From Bacteroidota bacterium (lineage in GTDB: Bacteria > Bacteroidota > Bacteroidia > Chitinophagales > Chitinophagaceae), in assembly GCA_016866355.1 (NCBI GenBank), contig VGMN01000005.1:1-64000 (forward strand): a stretch of DNA of 64,000 nt. The letters run 5' to 3'. The notes below the pieces were generated by a model, which saw only the letters and a program-made list of their open reading frames with translations, did no database searches and was not told the origin of the DNA. Position 1 is the stretch's first letter; the number at the start of each line of letters is the position of its first letter. The position numbers and the translations under genes were made by a program. Below, piece after piece: positions 33,989 to 42,873 of this stretch.

Positions 33989-34994
33989 AGGTTAGTTGTT
34001 GCTCAAAATAATGGCGTTCAGCAGTAAGATTCAAAAAAGGATAATTCGTTTGCAAAGCCACTACTTTTTCAAACGAATGAGTCAGGAATTGCTGATGCGG
34101 CAGACTAGTGGGATGTTGTGGTCGGTGCCTGCATGCTAGCTGGATTTTTTTAACCTGTTCTGCAATATCCTGTGCTTTTGTAGTTAAGCAGGCTTTTAAA
34201 AAATGATTAATTACAAATTCGGTAGCTGCATAATTTGGATGAACGAGATCCACATCATAAAATCGATAATCTCTCAGCACATCTACTACTAGTTCATAGG
34301 CTGGAAAATAATAAACTGCCTCATCCTTCTCCTCTAGTCGTTGTATTGTTTCAAAAAGTCTCGCCTTGCTTCGATTATTGTCTTGCACACCATCTCGTAT
34401 ATGTCTAACCGGGCTAATAGTAAAAAAAATAGAAATAGCTGGATTAAGCTGCCTTAGCAACTGAATCATATGTGTAAATATTTCAACCATGTGATCAATA
34501 GTCATTAACTCCTTGTTAAACCAACTACCAGGCGCTCTATGACAATTAGCTACCGGATCATTGACTCCCTTTGAAGCTAGCAATGCCTTTTCTGTAAGCC
34601 TATAGGAAAAGGCAGAACCAAGGGTTATGATTAGAAAGTTAGTCTGCTTCATGAAGGCATTTGCTTGCTGGACAGCAGCATTGATCTTTTCTAATACAAC
34701 AGCTGGGTTCAAGTCTGAAAAGCGAGAATGATGATTCCAGCTATACCAAATACCTTCTGATTGAAAGAGATCTTGCTTATAATAAACCCTACCATCAATA
34801 TAGTCTTGCAATGCCTGCGTAATAGCATCTGGGGCAAACAAAATTCCATGTGGATTTTGCTGCACCTCAAATTTTAGATCGGAAAGCCCCGTTCCAATAT
34901 GTTCAGAAAAACAAGACCCCAATAACATTAATTTACTCGGATAGTCAATTAATGATGTAGGAGGCTTTATTTGTATTGGCAAAGACCACTGCAT
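33975..34994 (-). CDS. GSCFA-domain protein
   Basis: 339 residues from ATG 34994 (MQWSLPIQIKPP). The family motif LMLLGSCFSEHIG lies near residue 25. Further blocks: NPHGILFAPDAI, ITLGSAFSYRL, ISPVRHIRDG and DVDLVHPNYAATEF near 245. The GSCF serine and the late DxxH (DLVH) resemble blocks I and V of SGNH hydrolases, so an esterase or acetyltransferase-like reaction is plausible, but no activity is established. No signal peptide. It is the last gene of rlmB-mvaB-GSCFA; its ATG is two bases from the mvaB stop, which favours this start over the TTG at 35027 that would overlap mvaB. Confidence 0.85.
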   Translation of the reverse strand: MQWSLPIQIKPPTSLIDYPSKLMLLGSCFSEHIGTGLSDLKFEVQQNPHGILFAPDAITQALQDYIDGRVYYKQDLFQSEGIWYSWNHHSRFSDLNPAVVLEKINAAVQQANAFMKQTNFLIITLGSAFSYRLTEKALLASKGVNDPVANCHRAPGSWFNKELMTIDHMVEIFTHMIQLLRQLNPAISIFFTISPVRHIRDGVQDNNRSKARLFETIQRLEEKDEAVYYFPAYELVVDVLRDYRFYDVDLVHPNYAATEFVINHFLKACLTTKAQDIAEQVKKIQLACRHRPQHPTSLPHQQFLTHSFEKVVALQTNYPFLNLTAERHYFEQQLTFKEK

Positions 34995-34995
34995 A

Positions 34996-35856
34996 TCAAG
35001 AAAATATTTTTTTCGCGATAGTTGCACAGCTTGCTAGCTGAGCAGCATCGATATTTGTGGGTATTTGCTGGTGTTCAAACCATTTTATCAACTGTAGGGT
35101 GTCTAGGTTACCCACCCGCTCACTACCGGTAAATGGACATCCGCCAAATCCACCCAAGGCCCCATCAAACCTAACACAGCCAGCCTCAAATCCAGCTTTT
35201 ACTTTCTGCTCCCAGTTATTCTTATCGCCATGTAAATGGAGTCCAATAGTTGCTTCCGGAAACGTTTTTATAGCTATTGAAGTGAGTGCATACACTTGTT
35301 GGGGGGATGCCAAACCCACTGTATCTGCTATGGCAATTGTTGTTGTTCCCAATTTTAATTGTGCTTCAATTTGATCTAAAACAATTGTATGATTGTAAGG
35401 ATCGCCATAAGGATTACCAAATGACATAGATAAATAAACTACCAACTCCTTTTGGGCATCCAGACACGCTTTTTTAATTAAGGAAACGGTTTCAAAAGAA
35501 TCGACCAGGTTTTGGCGGGTATTCTTAAGTTGAAAGGTGGACGAAATAGAAAAGGGATATCCCAAAATATCAATCATTTTATAATTAAGTGCTTCTTTTG
35601 CACCACTGAAACCTGCCACAATTACTAATAGCTTTGTAGCGCTCCCTTCTCTATTCAGTTGATTAACCAAATCTGGTGTATCTGCCATTTGTGGCACGGC
35701 CTTCTTTGAAACAAAACTTCCAAAATCAAGTGTATGAAACCCAACCTGCAAAAGTGCATTGTAATAGGCGATCTTACGCTGCGTAGGAATTAATGTGGCT
35801 ACCCCTTGCATGGCATCACGCGGGCATTCCACAATTTGTAAAGCAGGTACTGTCAT
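34996..35856 (-). CDS. mvaB: Hydroxymethylglutaryl-CoA lyase
   Basis: 286 residues, a DRE-TIM-metallolyase barrel. Visible are VECPRDAMQG (the substrate/metal Arg-Asp, usually 'ECPRDGxQ'), DFGSFVSKKAVPQMAD, MSFGNPYGDPYN, ADTVGLASPQQV, GLHLHGD (metal histidines) and the glycine-rich GALGGFGGCPFTG, whose Cys is the catalytic residue. It splits HMG-CoA to acetyl-CoA and acetoacetate in leucine degradation. Its ATG overlaps the rlmB stop (ATGA), so translation is coupled. With the thiolase at 17 kb it could finish leucine carbon flow to acetyl-CoA. Confidence 0.93.
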   Translation of the reverse strand: MTVPALQIVECPRDAMQGVATLIPTQRKIAYYNALLQVGFHTLDFGSFVSKKAVPQMADTPDLVNQLNREGSATKLLVIVAGFSGAKEALNYKMIDILGYPFSISSTFQLKNTRQNLVDSFETVSLIKKACLDAQKELVVYLSMSFGNPYGDPYNHTIVLDQIEAQLKLGTTTIAIADTVGLASPQQVYALTSIAIKTFPEATIGLHLHGDKNNWEQKVKAGFEAGCVRFDGALGGFGGCPFTGSERVGNLDTLQLIKWFEHQQIPTNIDAAQLASCATIAKKIFS

Positions 35857-36626
35857 ATGTGTTGCATGCGCTGTTTCATAGCTTCATATAATAGGATTCC
35901 TGCAGAAACAGAAACATTCAATGAATCAAAATCTCCCCGCATTGGGATATACACCGTTGCATCGGCTCCTTTAAGCAAAGCTGGATAAATACCCTTCTCC
36001 TCGCTTCCTAAAATAATACAACAGGGTATTTCAAAATTCACTTTTCCTAATGAGGTAATTCCTTTCATTTGGGTGGCATATACTTGTACACCATTTAAAT
36101 GAAGCGTGTCAATAGCTTTCAATAAAGAATCAACCCGGCAAACTGCAATTTTTTCAAGTGCACCAGCCGATGTCAGCACTGCATCATCCTGTAAAGCGCC
36201 TACTCCTTTGTCAGGGATGATGATTGCATCAACACCTGTACAATAGGCTGTACGAGCAATTCCTCCAATATTCCTAACATCTGTGATGCCGTCCAACATT
36301 AAAAACAACGGTGCTCTACCCGCATCAACTACCCAATCTATTACTGATTGTAATGACTGATAAGTAATCCGGGATTTTAAAGCTACACATCCATCATGGT
36401 TGCCAGCATTGAATGCATCTAATTTAACCGTAGGCACAACTTGCACAGGTACAATGGCCAATGCAGCTGCTTTTTTTAATTGCCCAATTAGAGTTGAAGA
36501 AAGTGCATTACTGACAAAGATTTTATCTAATGCTTGTCCATCTTCCAATGCCTTTATAACCGCACTTGTACTAAGAATTAGTTTATTCTTTTTGGGCCTT
36601 GCTTGTTTATTTCTAAAAGGTTTCAC
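35853..36626 (-). CDS. rlmB: 23S rRNA (guanosine-2'-O-)-methyltransferase-like, SpoU/TrmH family
   Basis: 257 residues. A short N-terminal substrate-binding domain (about 15-95; LILSTSAVIKALEDG, NHDGCVAL) and a SPOUT knotted methyltransferase domain: LMLDGITDVRNIGGIARTA (motif 1), IILGSEEKGI (motif 2) and IPMRGDFDSLNVSVSAGILLYE (motif 3). It probably 2'-O-methylates 23S rRNA; TrmH-family paralogues acting on other rRNA/tRNA sites cannot be excluded. The basic start MKPFRNKQARPKK follows the metK terminator by 15 bases. First gene of the rlmB-mvaB-GSCFA unit. Confidence 0.85.
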   Translation of the reverse strand: MKPFRNKQARPKKNKLILSTSAVIKALEDGQALDKIFVSNALSSTLIGQLKKAAALAIVPVQVVPTVKLDAFNAGNHDGCVALKSRITYQSLQSVIDWVVDAGRAPLFLMLDGITDVRNIGGIARTAYCTGVDAIIIPDKGVGALQDDAVLTSAGALEKIAVCRVDSLLKAIDTLHLNGVQVYATQMKGITSLGKVNFEIPCCIILGSEEKGIYPALLKGADATVYIPMRGDFDSLNVSVSAGILLYEAMKQRMQHI

Positions 36627-36640
36627 TTGGCAAAGAAAGG

Positions 36641-36672
36641 AAAAAAAAGACCCGCCGTAAAATCAGCAGGTC
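36641..36672 (-). terminator. Intrinsic terminator after metK
   Basis: Hairpin GACCTGC/GCGGGTC (36666-36672 with 36649-36655, one internal mismatch) followed on the minus strand by an 8-base T-run. It lies 20 bases after the metK stop and 15 bases before the rlmB start. Confidence 0.75.
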
Positions 36673-36692
36673 TGCAAAGCTTTTAGGGTGTA

Positions 36693-37949
36693 TTATTTAA
36701 GCTGAAAGGCTTTTTTAACTTTGCCAACGTAATCCAGCTTTTCCCAAGTAAACAACTCAACCTTTTTCTTTATTTGTTTACCATTTGGCCCATTGAATAC
36801 TTTTTCTACAATCGTTGGCACACGACCCATATGACCATAGGCAGCCGTTTCAGCGTACATTGGATTACGCAATTTCAAGCGTTGCTCAATGAAGTAAGGC
36901 CGCATATCAAATACCTGCTCTACGATTTTTCCAATTTGCCCATCAGTTAAATTAACTTTTGCTGTTCCATAAGTGTTGACATTGATACTGGTAGGTTTGG
37001 CCACACCGATGGCATAAGATACTTGTACCAGTACTTCATCAGCAACCCCAGCTGCTACTAAATTTTTGGCAATATGCCTTGTTGCATAGGCGGCTGAACG
37101 ATCTACTTTAGAAGGATCTTTTCCGCTAAAAGCACCTCCACCATGTGCACCTTTACCACCATATGTATCTACAATTATTTTTCTTCCTGTTAGACCTGTG
37201 TCACCATGTGGACCACCAATTACAAACTTTCCGGTGGGGTTGATATGATATTTGATATTGTCATTAAACAACTTAGCGTATTTCTTATACTTACTCTTGA
37301 TACGAGGAATCAAAATATTAATTACATCAGTTTTAATACGTGCTAACATTTTAGCCTCCGCATCAAAATCATCATGCTGGGTGGAGATTACAATAGCATC
37401 AATACGAACTGGTTTATTATTGTCATCGTACTCAAGCGTAACCTGACTTTTTGCATCAGGGCGCAGATAAGGCATCTTTGAATTCTTTTCTCTGCGGATT
37501 GCTGCTAATTCAATCAACAAATTATGCGCTAGGTCAAGCGCCAAAGGCATGTAATGTTCCGTTTCATTAGTGGCATATCCAAACATCATACCTTGATCAC
37601 CTGCACCTTGCTCTTCTTTTTTCTTACGATCTACTCCTTGGTTTATGTCTGCAGATTGCTCATGAATAGCTGATAAAATGCCACAACTGTTAGCTTCAAA
37701 CATATACTCACTCTTGGTGTAACCGATTTTGCTGACTACGCCACGAGCAATTTCTTGTACGTCCAAGTAAGCTTTTGATTTCACCTCTCCAGCCAGTACA
37801 ACCTGTCCTGTGGTAACTAACGTTTCACAAGCTACTTTTGACTGAGGGTCAAAGGCGAGGAAATTATCAATTAATGCGTCTGAAATTTGATCGGCCACTT
37901 TATCAGGATGACCTTCGCTGACAGATTCAGAAGTAAAGAGATAGGGCAT
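36693..37949 (-). CDS. metK: S-adenosylmethionine synthetase
   Basis: 418 residues from ATG 37949 ([24 protein letters not shown], with the ATP-site histidine in GHPDK). Other signatures: [33 protein letters not shown] and [20 protein letters not shown] (P-loop-like motif). It makes SAM from methionine and ATP. It is longer than the ~385-400 of most enzymes because of an insertion near residue 120-135 and a C-terminal extension, as in other Bacteroidota. TATCTTTG (37970-37977) starts transcription close to the ATG, and the in-frame GTG at 37970 is inside that element. Confidence 0.97.
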   Translation of the reverse strand: MPYLFTSESVSEGHPDKVADQISDALIDNFLAFDPQSKVACETLVTTGQVVLAGEVKSKAYLDVQEIARGVVSKIGYTKSEYMFEANSCGILSAIHEQSADINQGVDRKKKEEQGAGDQGMMFGYATNETEHYMPLALDLAHNLLIELAAIRREKNSKMPYLRPDAKSQVTLEYDDNNKPVRIDAIVISTQHDDFDAEAKMLARIKTDVINILIPRIKSKYKKYAKLFNDNIKYHINPTGKFVIGGPHGDTGLTGRKIIVDTYGGKGAHGGGAFSGKDPSKVDRSAAYATRHIAKNLVAAGVADEVLVQVSYAIGVAKPTSINVNTYGTAKVNLTDGQIGKIVEQVFDMRPYFIEQRLKLRNPMYAETAAYGHMGRVPTIVEKVFNGPNGKQIKKKVELFTWEKLDYVGKVKKAFQLK

Positions 37950-37969
37950 AGAATATTGGTTTAGGCCCA

Positions 37970-37977
37970 CAAAGATA
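37970..37977 (-). promoter_or_regulatory. -7 element of metK
   Basis: TATCTTTG on the minus strand, 20 bases before ATG 37949. It leaves a leader of about 15 bases, far too short for a SAM riboswitch. Confidence 0.55.
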
Positions 37978-37998
37978 AGAGGAGTAAAGATTGAATGA

Positions 37999-39435
37999 TT
38001 AAGGCTTGGAATAAATTATCCGAAGTCTTAATCTTTTTGAAGGATTGAGATAATTCCCTCCAGCAAAAACAGCACGTCCATAAGCAACCAAGTCATTCAC
38101 ATAGACTGCACCCCAATAGCGATACAATGGTGAAAAGAGATTAGTTCTGCCGGGAGCATAAACACGTAATTTATAATTAGCAGAATCGTTAGTCACAATT
38201 TTTTGAACATAGCGGGTGATATCAAACCGATAAGTACTATCTCCTAATAAATTGCCTCCAAAACGACCATTATCATAGGTAAAGGATCCGTAATTATCCC
38301 GGATTCCCATATCAAGGTCAAAAGTCAATGCGGTATCCCCTCTTGCATTTACTCTGTCAAGTAGCAAACGTTGTGGGAATACAAAAGCGGACTGTTGAGG
38401 CGTAGGCAAAGGTGTTAAAATCAACTCAGCCTTGTGAACAATCACGTTACTAAGAGTGTCTAACCCTGGAATGGCAATGGTTGCAAAAGAGCCAGGAGTG
38501 GCGGCAATAAAAACTTTGTCGTCACGGGTCTGGTTATTGGCCAGGTAGGTGGCCCACTCCCCTCCAGGCGTTCGTTTTACTAAATTAGCTTGCGTAGTTT
38601 TATTTTGGAAGAACTCAGTAAAAGTTGTATCCAAATTTCCATTTTTTCTTACTCGATAGTAGACAATCAACTTAGTGTTGGCATCGGTAGGGTTGATATA
38701 GGTAAGCCCATTACCTACCTGATCAGCTTTTATTGCAAACCCACGAAATAATTTTTTAAAAATTGAATCATTTCTGTAACCACCATTAGCAGTAGCACTG
38801 GTATCATAATTGGTTAAGCGAACGCCAAAAGCATTGGTAAGCGGAATACGCAATACATTTACCAGTTTAGTGGTATCCCTTCTCCTAATTATTGTAACTG
38901 TATCCTTCAACTTTTTTAAGGTGAAAGACTTGCTTCCCAATTCTGTAGGATTTATTAAAAAGTCTGGATGGTCGTACCTATAAAGAGTAGTATCCGAATA
39001 ACCTGCCTGTTGTGCAATCTCAAAAACTCGAAGCCTAGAAGTTGAATTGGTATCTCCATACACTCCTAGATAAGACAAAGAGAGAATTACAGAGTCAACA
39101 GCCACTAATGAATCCTTTTGATAGAAAGGATAAATCATGTTGTTGGGAGGAAGTACGGAGAAATAACCATCCGCTTTTACTTGTCCAAAAGCATCATCCT
39201 GACTTATAAAGCCTAAAGCCATAAAATCAGTAGAAAGAACTCGGGAAGAATCAGGTAAAATAAAGTTATCGGTTTCAGTAGACAATACAGTCTCAAAAGT
39301 AGATATGTTGTCAACCGGCGGTATCAATCCGTTTCCAAGTGAGGTTGCGTCATTTATTTTAGTACAACCCTGTAAAAGAGCTATAACTACTATCACACAG
39401 AAAAAAGTATAAGAGTAGAATTTACGCAACTGCAT
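37999..39435 (-). CDS. DUF4270 family lipoprotein
   Basis: 478 residues from ATG 39435. The signal ends in LLQGC, a good lipobox, so it is probably an outer-membrane lipoprotein. The rest matches the DUF4270 family of Bacteroidota: [37 protein letters not shown] region, repeated beta-rich segments and a C-terminal [29 protein letters not shown]-like end. Function is unknown. It follows the half-length glycogen synthase gene by 19 bases, a neighbourhood often seen in Bacteroidota, which hints at a surface or envelope role tied to that cluster (inference). The TTG at 39468 would overlap glgA. Confidence 0.85.
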   Translation of the reverse strand: MQLRKFYSYTFFCVIVVIALLQGCTKINDATSLGNGLIPPVDNISTFETVLSTETDNFILPDSSRVLSTDFMALGFISQDDAFGQVKADGYFSVLPPNNMIYPFYQKDSLVAVDSVILSLSYLGVYGDTNSTSRLRVFEIAQQAGYSDTTLYRYDHPDFLINPTELGSKSFTLKKLKDTVTIIRRRDTTKLVNVLRIPLTNAFGVRLTNYDTSATANGGYRNDSIFKKLFRGFAIKADQVGNGLTYINPTDANTKLIVYYRVRKNGNLDTTFTEFFQNKTTQANLVKRTPGGEWATYLANNQTRDDKVFIAATPGSFATIAIPGLDTLSNVIVHKAELILTPLPTPQQSAFVFPQRLLLDRVNARGDTALTFDLDMGIRDNYGSFTYDNGRFGGNLLGDSTYRFDITRYVQKIVTNDSANYKLRVYAPGRTNLFSPLYRYWGAVYVNDLVAYGRAVFAGGNYLNPSKRLRLRIIYSKP

Positions 39436-39454
39436 TAGTAATGGGTGTTGAGTT

Positions 39455-40270
39455 TTACTTGGACGCAAGGTCGGTGTAGAGTTGTAAATACTCTGTTAAA
39501 TCCCCTTCTTCATTATAAGGAAGTGTTTTTTTACCTCTCACCTTGCCAAACTCCTCTGAAAGTTTCTTTTCAATTTTATCAGCACCAAATGTGATAGCAT
39601 CTGCAAAGCTGGCACCACCCCGCTGTAAGGCTGTGTTGGTACCCTCTTTGAAAACCTCAAGGTCCTTGTCTTTTAAAGAAGGATGAATGAGTGCTTTTTT
39701 CAAGAAACCAGCGCCAAGTTTCTCTTTGAATGTATTTTGGCCGATTGTATAAACTACCTTACTGTGGGCAAATACAGGTTCTTTCTTGTAAAGTGTCTTT
39801 AAATAAGCGGGGATTAAACCTGTCATCCAGCCACTACAATGAATGATATCCGGTGGCCAACCAAACTTTTTCACAGTTTCCATAGCACCTTTACAAAAGA
39901 AAATAGTGCGTAAATCGTTATCCTCAAACCATTTTTCATTCTCGTCATGAAAAACGAACTTGCGTCTGAAAAGCTCCTCATTGTCTAAAAAATAAACTTG
40001 TAAACGAGCGCTTGGAAGAGAAGCTACTTTAATTTGTAGCGGCAAGTCATCGTTATCGACTGAAACATTAATGCCGGATAAACGTACTACTTCATGCAAC
40101 CGATGACGTCTTTCATTGATAACCCCAAAACGAGGCATAATACAACGCACCTCAAATTGACTGTCATTAGCCTTGATTGCCAGCTTATTGACCATTTCTG
40201 CAAACTCGGTAAGCTCCAAGTAGGGAGACATCTCATTTGCAATGAACAGAATTCGCTTTTTTGCTGTCAT
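39455..40270 (-). CDS. Glycogen/starch synthase, N-terminal (GT5) half only
   Basis: 271 residues; full bacterial GlgA is about 480. The start KKRILFIANEMSPYLELTEFAEM is the GT5 N-terminal Rossmann opening, but the usual KTGGL ADP-glucose loop is replaced by ELTEFAE. Later IPRFG-like CIMPRFGVINERRH, DIIHCSGWMTGLIPAYL and a region like KVVYTIGQNTFKEK are recognisable. The chain then ends, with no GT1-type C-terminal domain holding the nucleotide-binding and catalytic residues. This is intact in frame, not a frameshift: the next gene starts 19 bases later. Whether it synthesises glycan, needs a partner or is regulatory is unknown. Confidence 0.8.
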   Translation of the reverse strand: MTAKKRILFIANEMSPYLELTEFAEMVNKLAIKANDSQFEVRCIMPRFGVINERRHRLHEVVRLSGINVSVDNDDLPLQIKVASLPSARLQVYFLDNEELFRRKFVFHDENEKWFEDNDLRTIFFCKGAMETVKKFGWPPDIIHCSGWMTGLIPAYLKTLYKKEPVFAHSKVVYTIGQNTFKEKLGAGFLKKALIHPSLKDKDLEVFKEGTNTALQRGGASFADAITFGADKIEKKLSEEFGKVRGKKTLPYNEEGDLTEYLQLYTDLASK

Positions 40271-40278
40271 AAGGTTTG

Positions 40279-40286
40279 CAAAGTTA
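40279..40286 (-). promoter_or_regulatory. -7 element of the glgA-like gene
   Basis: TAACTTTG on the minus strand, the same octamer as at rpmI and rpsO, 8 bases before ATG 40270. Near-leaderless start; no well-placed TTG. Confidence 0.55.
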
Positions 40287-40325
40287 ACAAATTAATCGGT
40301 CAACCACACTAATTTGCAAGCTGAA

Positions 40326-41330
40326 ATGTCTAAACGTCTCATAACCACCGGCCTACAATACTTAGCCTTTTTAGGGATTGGACTGCTCTTTGCCTGGTTA
40401 TCATTGAGAGAACTGGATCGGGAAAAATGGCAACAATTGAGCTCCTCGGTACAAAATGCCAAATTATGGTTGGTTATACCCGTCTCATTTTTACTGTTAC
40501 TCAGTCATTATCTGCGAGGGATACGTTGGAAATTGCTGATTGACCCCTTGGGCTATAAAATAAAGCCAATCAATTCTTTTCTAACCGTACTAATCGGGTA
40601 TTTAGTAAACCTTGGCGTTCCCAGACTTGGAGAATTTATTCGTTGCACGTTTCTATCACGCTATGAGAAGGTGGAAGTTGAAAAGCTAGTGGGGACCGTT
40701 ATTGTAGAAAGGCTATTTGATGCCGTTTGCTTATTAATTGTATTTGGTCTTACATGGGGTCTACAGCCAGATTTATATGAAAGATTTAGCAGTGTGCTTA
40801 CTTCTAATTCCCAGACAGCAACAGCTGGAAATCCATATTTCAATTGGCTTATATTAGCATTTTTGCTACTATTCACAGGCTGGATCATTTGGAAGAAAAA
40901 AAAATTAACTGATTTAGTTGATCAAGTCCTAATTGTTTTCAATCGTGTTTTGAATGGATTACTTTCCGTCAGAAAACTAAAAAAGCCTCGTAGTTTCTTG
41001 CTGTTGACCCTCGCAATTTGGGTTTTATACTTGTTATCTGGCTATATCGGGTTCATGGCATTTGATGCCACTCGCGTCTATGGGATAACCGAGGCGCTCA
41101 CTATTCTCTCTGTTGGTAGCATTGGAATGATCATTTCACCTGGGGGTATAGGCATCTACGCCTATTTAATTTTACAGACCATGCAAGCATACGGGCTTGA
41201 TTATACCAACGCGTTGGCATTTGGATGGATTTTATGGCTGGTACAAACCGCAGTGATTCTTTGTGGCGGAGTACTTAGTTTTGGAGTATTACCTTGGATT
41301 AACGCTGATAAAGAAAAAAATAATCAATAA
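40326..41330 (+). CDS. UPF0104/lysylphosphatidylglycerol synthase TM-region-like membrane protein
   Basis: 334 residues from ATG 40326 (MSKRLITTGLQYLAFLGIGLL). Eight or so transmembrane helices. Conserved family blocks: SHYLRGIRWKLLI (near 65), GYLVNLGVPRLGEFIRC (near 90), VERLFDAVCLL and the late SVGSIGMIISPGGIGIYAYLI. It matches the flippase-like domain of MprF/UPF0104 (AglD-like) without the synthetase domain, so lipid translocation is the usual guess; no substrate is established. It is divergent from the glgA-like gene across 55 bases. A TTG at 40314 would add four residues and lies in the promoter region. Confidence 0.85.
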   Translation: MSKRLITTGLQYLAFLGIGLLFAWLSLRELDREKWQQLSSSVQNAKLWLVIPVSFLLLLSHYLRGIRWKLLIDPLGYKIKPINSFLTVLIGYLVNLGVPRLGEFIRCTFLSRYEKVEVEKLVGTVIVERLFDAVCLLIVFGLTWGLQPDLYERFSSVLTSNSQTATAGNPYFNWLILAFLLLFTGWIIWKKKKLTDLVDQVLIVFNRVLNGLLSVRKLKKPRSFLLLTLAIWVLYLLSGYIGFMAFDATRVYGITEALTILSVGSIGMIISPGGIGIYAYLILQTMQAYGLDYTNALAFGWILWLVQTAVILCGGVLSFGVLPWINADKEKNNQ

Positions 41331-41340
41331 AATTTTTACA

Positions 41341-42864
41341 ATGAATTTTTCAAATTGGTTCACCCCTTCTTTACCCCACCCAGGAGTTAGCACAGGATTA
41401 GAATGGATAGAATCAAACCAGCCCCCACTTATCTCCCACTCCCCTGTTGATGGAAAAATGATTGGCGCTGTTACCCCCTCAGCAAAATTGGAATACGAAC
41501 GCGCTATGCAAGCTGCTGCAAAAGCCTTTAGTAGCTGGCGAATGATCCCTGCCCCCAAAAGAGGAGAAATTGTTCGACAATTTGGAGATGCTTTTAGACG
41601 AAACAAACAGCAACTGGGTGAGTTGGTTTCTTATGAAATGGGAAAAAGCTTACAAGAGGGCTTGGGAGAGGTCCAAGAAATGATTGACATCTGTGATTTT
41701 GCTGTAGGACTATCTAGACAACTGCACGGATTGACCATGCATAGTGAAAGACCAGGCCATAGAATGTATGAGCAATATCATCCTCTTGGTATAGTAGGCA
41801 TCATTTCTGCATTTAATTTTCCAGTTGCAGTTTGGAGCTGGAACAGTATGCTAGCCTGGGTATGTGGAGATGTTTGTGTATGGAAGCCTTCTGAGAAAAC
41901 GCCATTATGTGCAATTGCCTGTCAAAAAATTATTGCTGAGGTTCTTGAGAAAAATAATCTTCCTGAAGGAATTAGTGTACTAGTAAATGGAGGCCGAGAG
42001 GTAGGTGAATGGTTGGCGGCTGACAATCGAATACCCCTCCTTTCCGCTACGGGCTCTACCCGTATGGGGAAGCAAGTGGCCTCGGTAGTGGGTGCCCGCT
42101 TGGGTAGGACATTGCTGGAATTAGGCGGCAACAATGCTATTATAATTACGGCTGAGGCTGATTTAGATATAGCAATTCGTGGTGCACTTTTTGGTGCAGT
42201 AGGAACTGCTGGCCAGCGTTGTACTACTACCAGAAGATTGATAATACATGAAAGCGTTTATGAAAAAGTAAAAGAAAAACTAGTTGCTGCTTACAAACAA
42301 ATTAGAATTGGAGATCCATTAAATAGTAATAATCTCATGGGTCCATTAATTGACAAAGCGGCCGTAGCGCAATACCTTAACGCTATTGAGCAATGCAAAA
42401 AAGCAGGTGGACAATTTATAGTAGAAGGGGGCGTACTTGAGGGAGAAGCGTATAAAAGTGGTTGTTACGTCAAACCATGTATCGCAGAAGTAAAACATGA
42501 TCTCCCTATTGTTCATCATGAGACGTTCGCCCCTATCTTATACCTAATCAGGTATCAAAAGTTCGAAGAGGCCATCGCGATTCAAAATGAAGTGCCACAA
42601 GGATTATCCTCGTCGATTATGACATTAAATATTAGAGAAGCTGAGCAGTTCTTGAGTGCGGCTGGAAGCGATTGTGGTATTGCAAATGTTAATATCGGCA
42701 CTAGTGGGGCTGAAATTGGAGGGGCATTTGGGGGCGAAAAAGAAACAGGAGGAGGACGAGAAAGTGGTAGTGACGCTTGGAAAATATATATGAGAAGACA
42801 AACTAACACTATCAATTATAGTAATGAAATTCCATTAGCTCAAGGCATAAAATTTGATCTTTAA
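41341..42864 (+). CDS. Aldehyde dehydrogenase, ALDH7 (antiquitin/alpha-aminoadipic semialdehyde dehydrogenase) type
   Basis: 507 residues from ATG 41341. NAD-binding SAFNFPVAVWSWNSMLAW and VWKPSEKTPL, catalytic Glu in LELGGNN (near 263), catalytic Cys in GTAGQRCTTTRRL (near 297), and the family-specific tail ETGGGRESGSDAWKIYMRRQ, which carries the carboxylate-binding residues of ALDH7. It oxidises alpha-aminoadipate semialdehyde in lysine degradation, or similar omega-semialdehydes. It starts 10 bases after the UPF0104 stop, so is likely co-transcribed. The long upstream extension to 41263 lies inside the preceding gene and is rejected. Confidence 0.92.
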   Translation: MNFSNWFTPSLPHPGVSTGLEWIESNQPPLISHSPVDGKMIGAVTPSAKLEYERAMQAAAKAFSSWRMIPAPKRGEIVRQFGDAFRRNKQQLGELVSYEMGKSLQEGLGEVQEMIDICDFAVGLSRQLHGLTMHSERPGHRMYEQYHPLGIVGIISAFNFPVAVWSWNSMLAWVCGDVCVWKPSEKTPLCAIACQKIIAEVLEKNNLPEGISVLVNGGREVGEWLAADNRIPLLSATGSTRMGKQVASVVGARLGRTLLELGGNNAIIITAEADLDIAIRGALFGAVGTAGQRCTTTRRLIIHESVYEKVKEKLVAAYKQIRIGDPLNSNNLMGPLIDKAAVAQYLNAIEQCKKAGGQFIVEGGVLEGEAYKSGCYVKPCIAEVKHDLPIVHHETFAPILYLIRYQKFEEAIAIQNEVPQGLSSSIMTLNIREAEQFLSAAGSDCGIANVNIGTSGAEIGGAFGGEKETGGGRESGSDAWKIYMRRQTNTINYSNEIPLAQGIKFDL

Positions 42865-42873
42865 ACACTAAGT

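Noticed and set aside
35027-35027. Longer starts for GSCFA (35027), FTCD (16237), DUF4270 (39468) and deoD (59730)
   Set aside because: The first three overlap the preceding gene, the fourth lies beside a promoter-like element, and in each case a conventional ATG follows that matches the family N-terminus better.
36693-38000. SAM riboswitch upstream of metK
   Set aside because: The promoter element leaves only about 15 bases of leader before the ATG.
41263-41340. N-terminal extension of the ALDH7 protein
   Set aside because: The extra 26 residues are read out of frame inside the UPF0104 gene and do not match the family.
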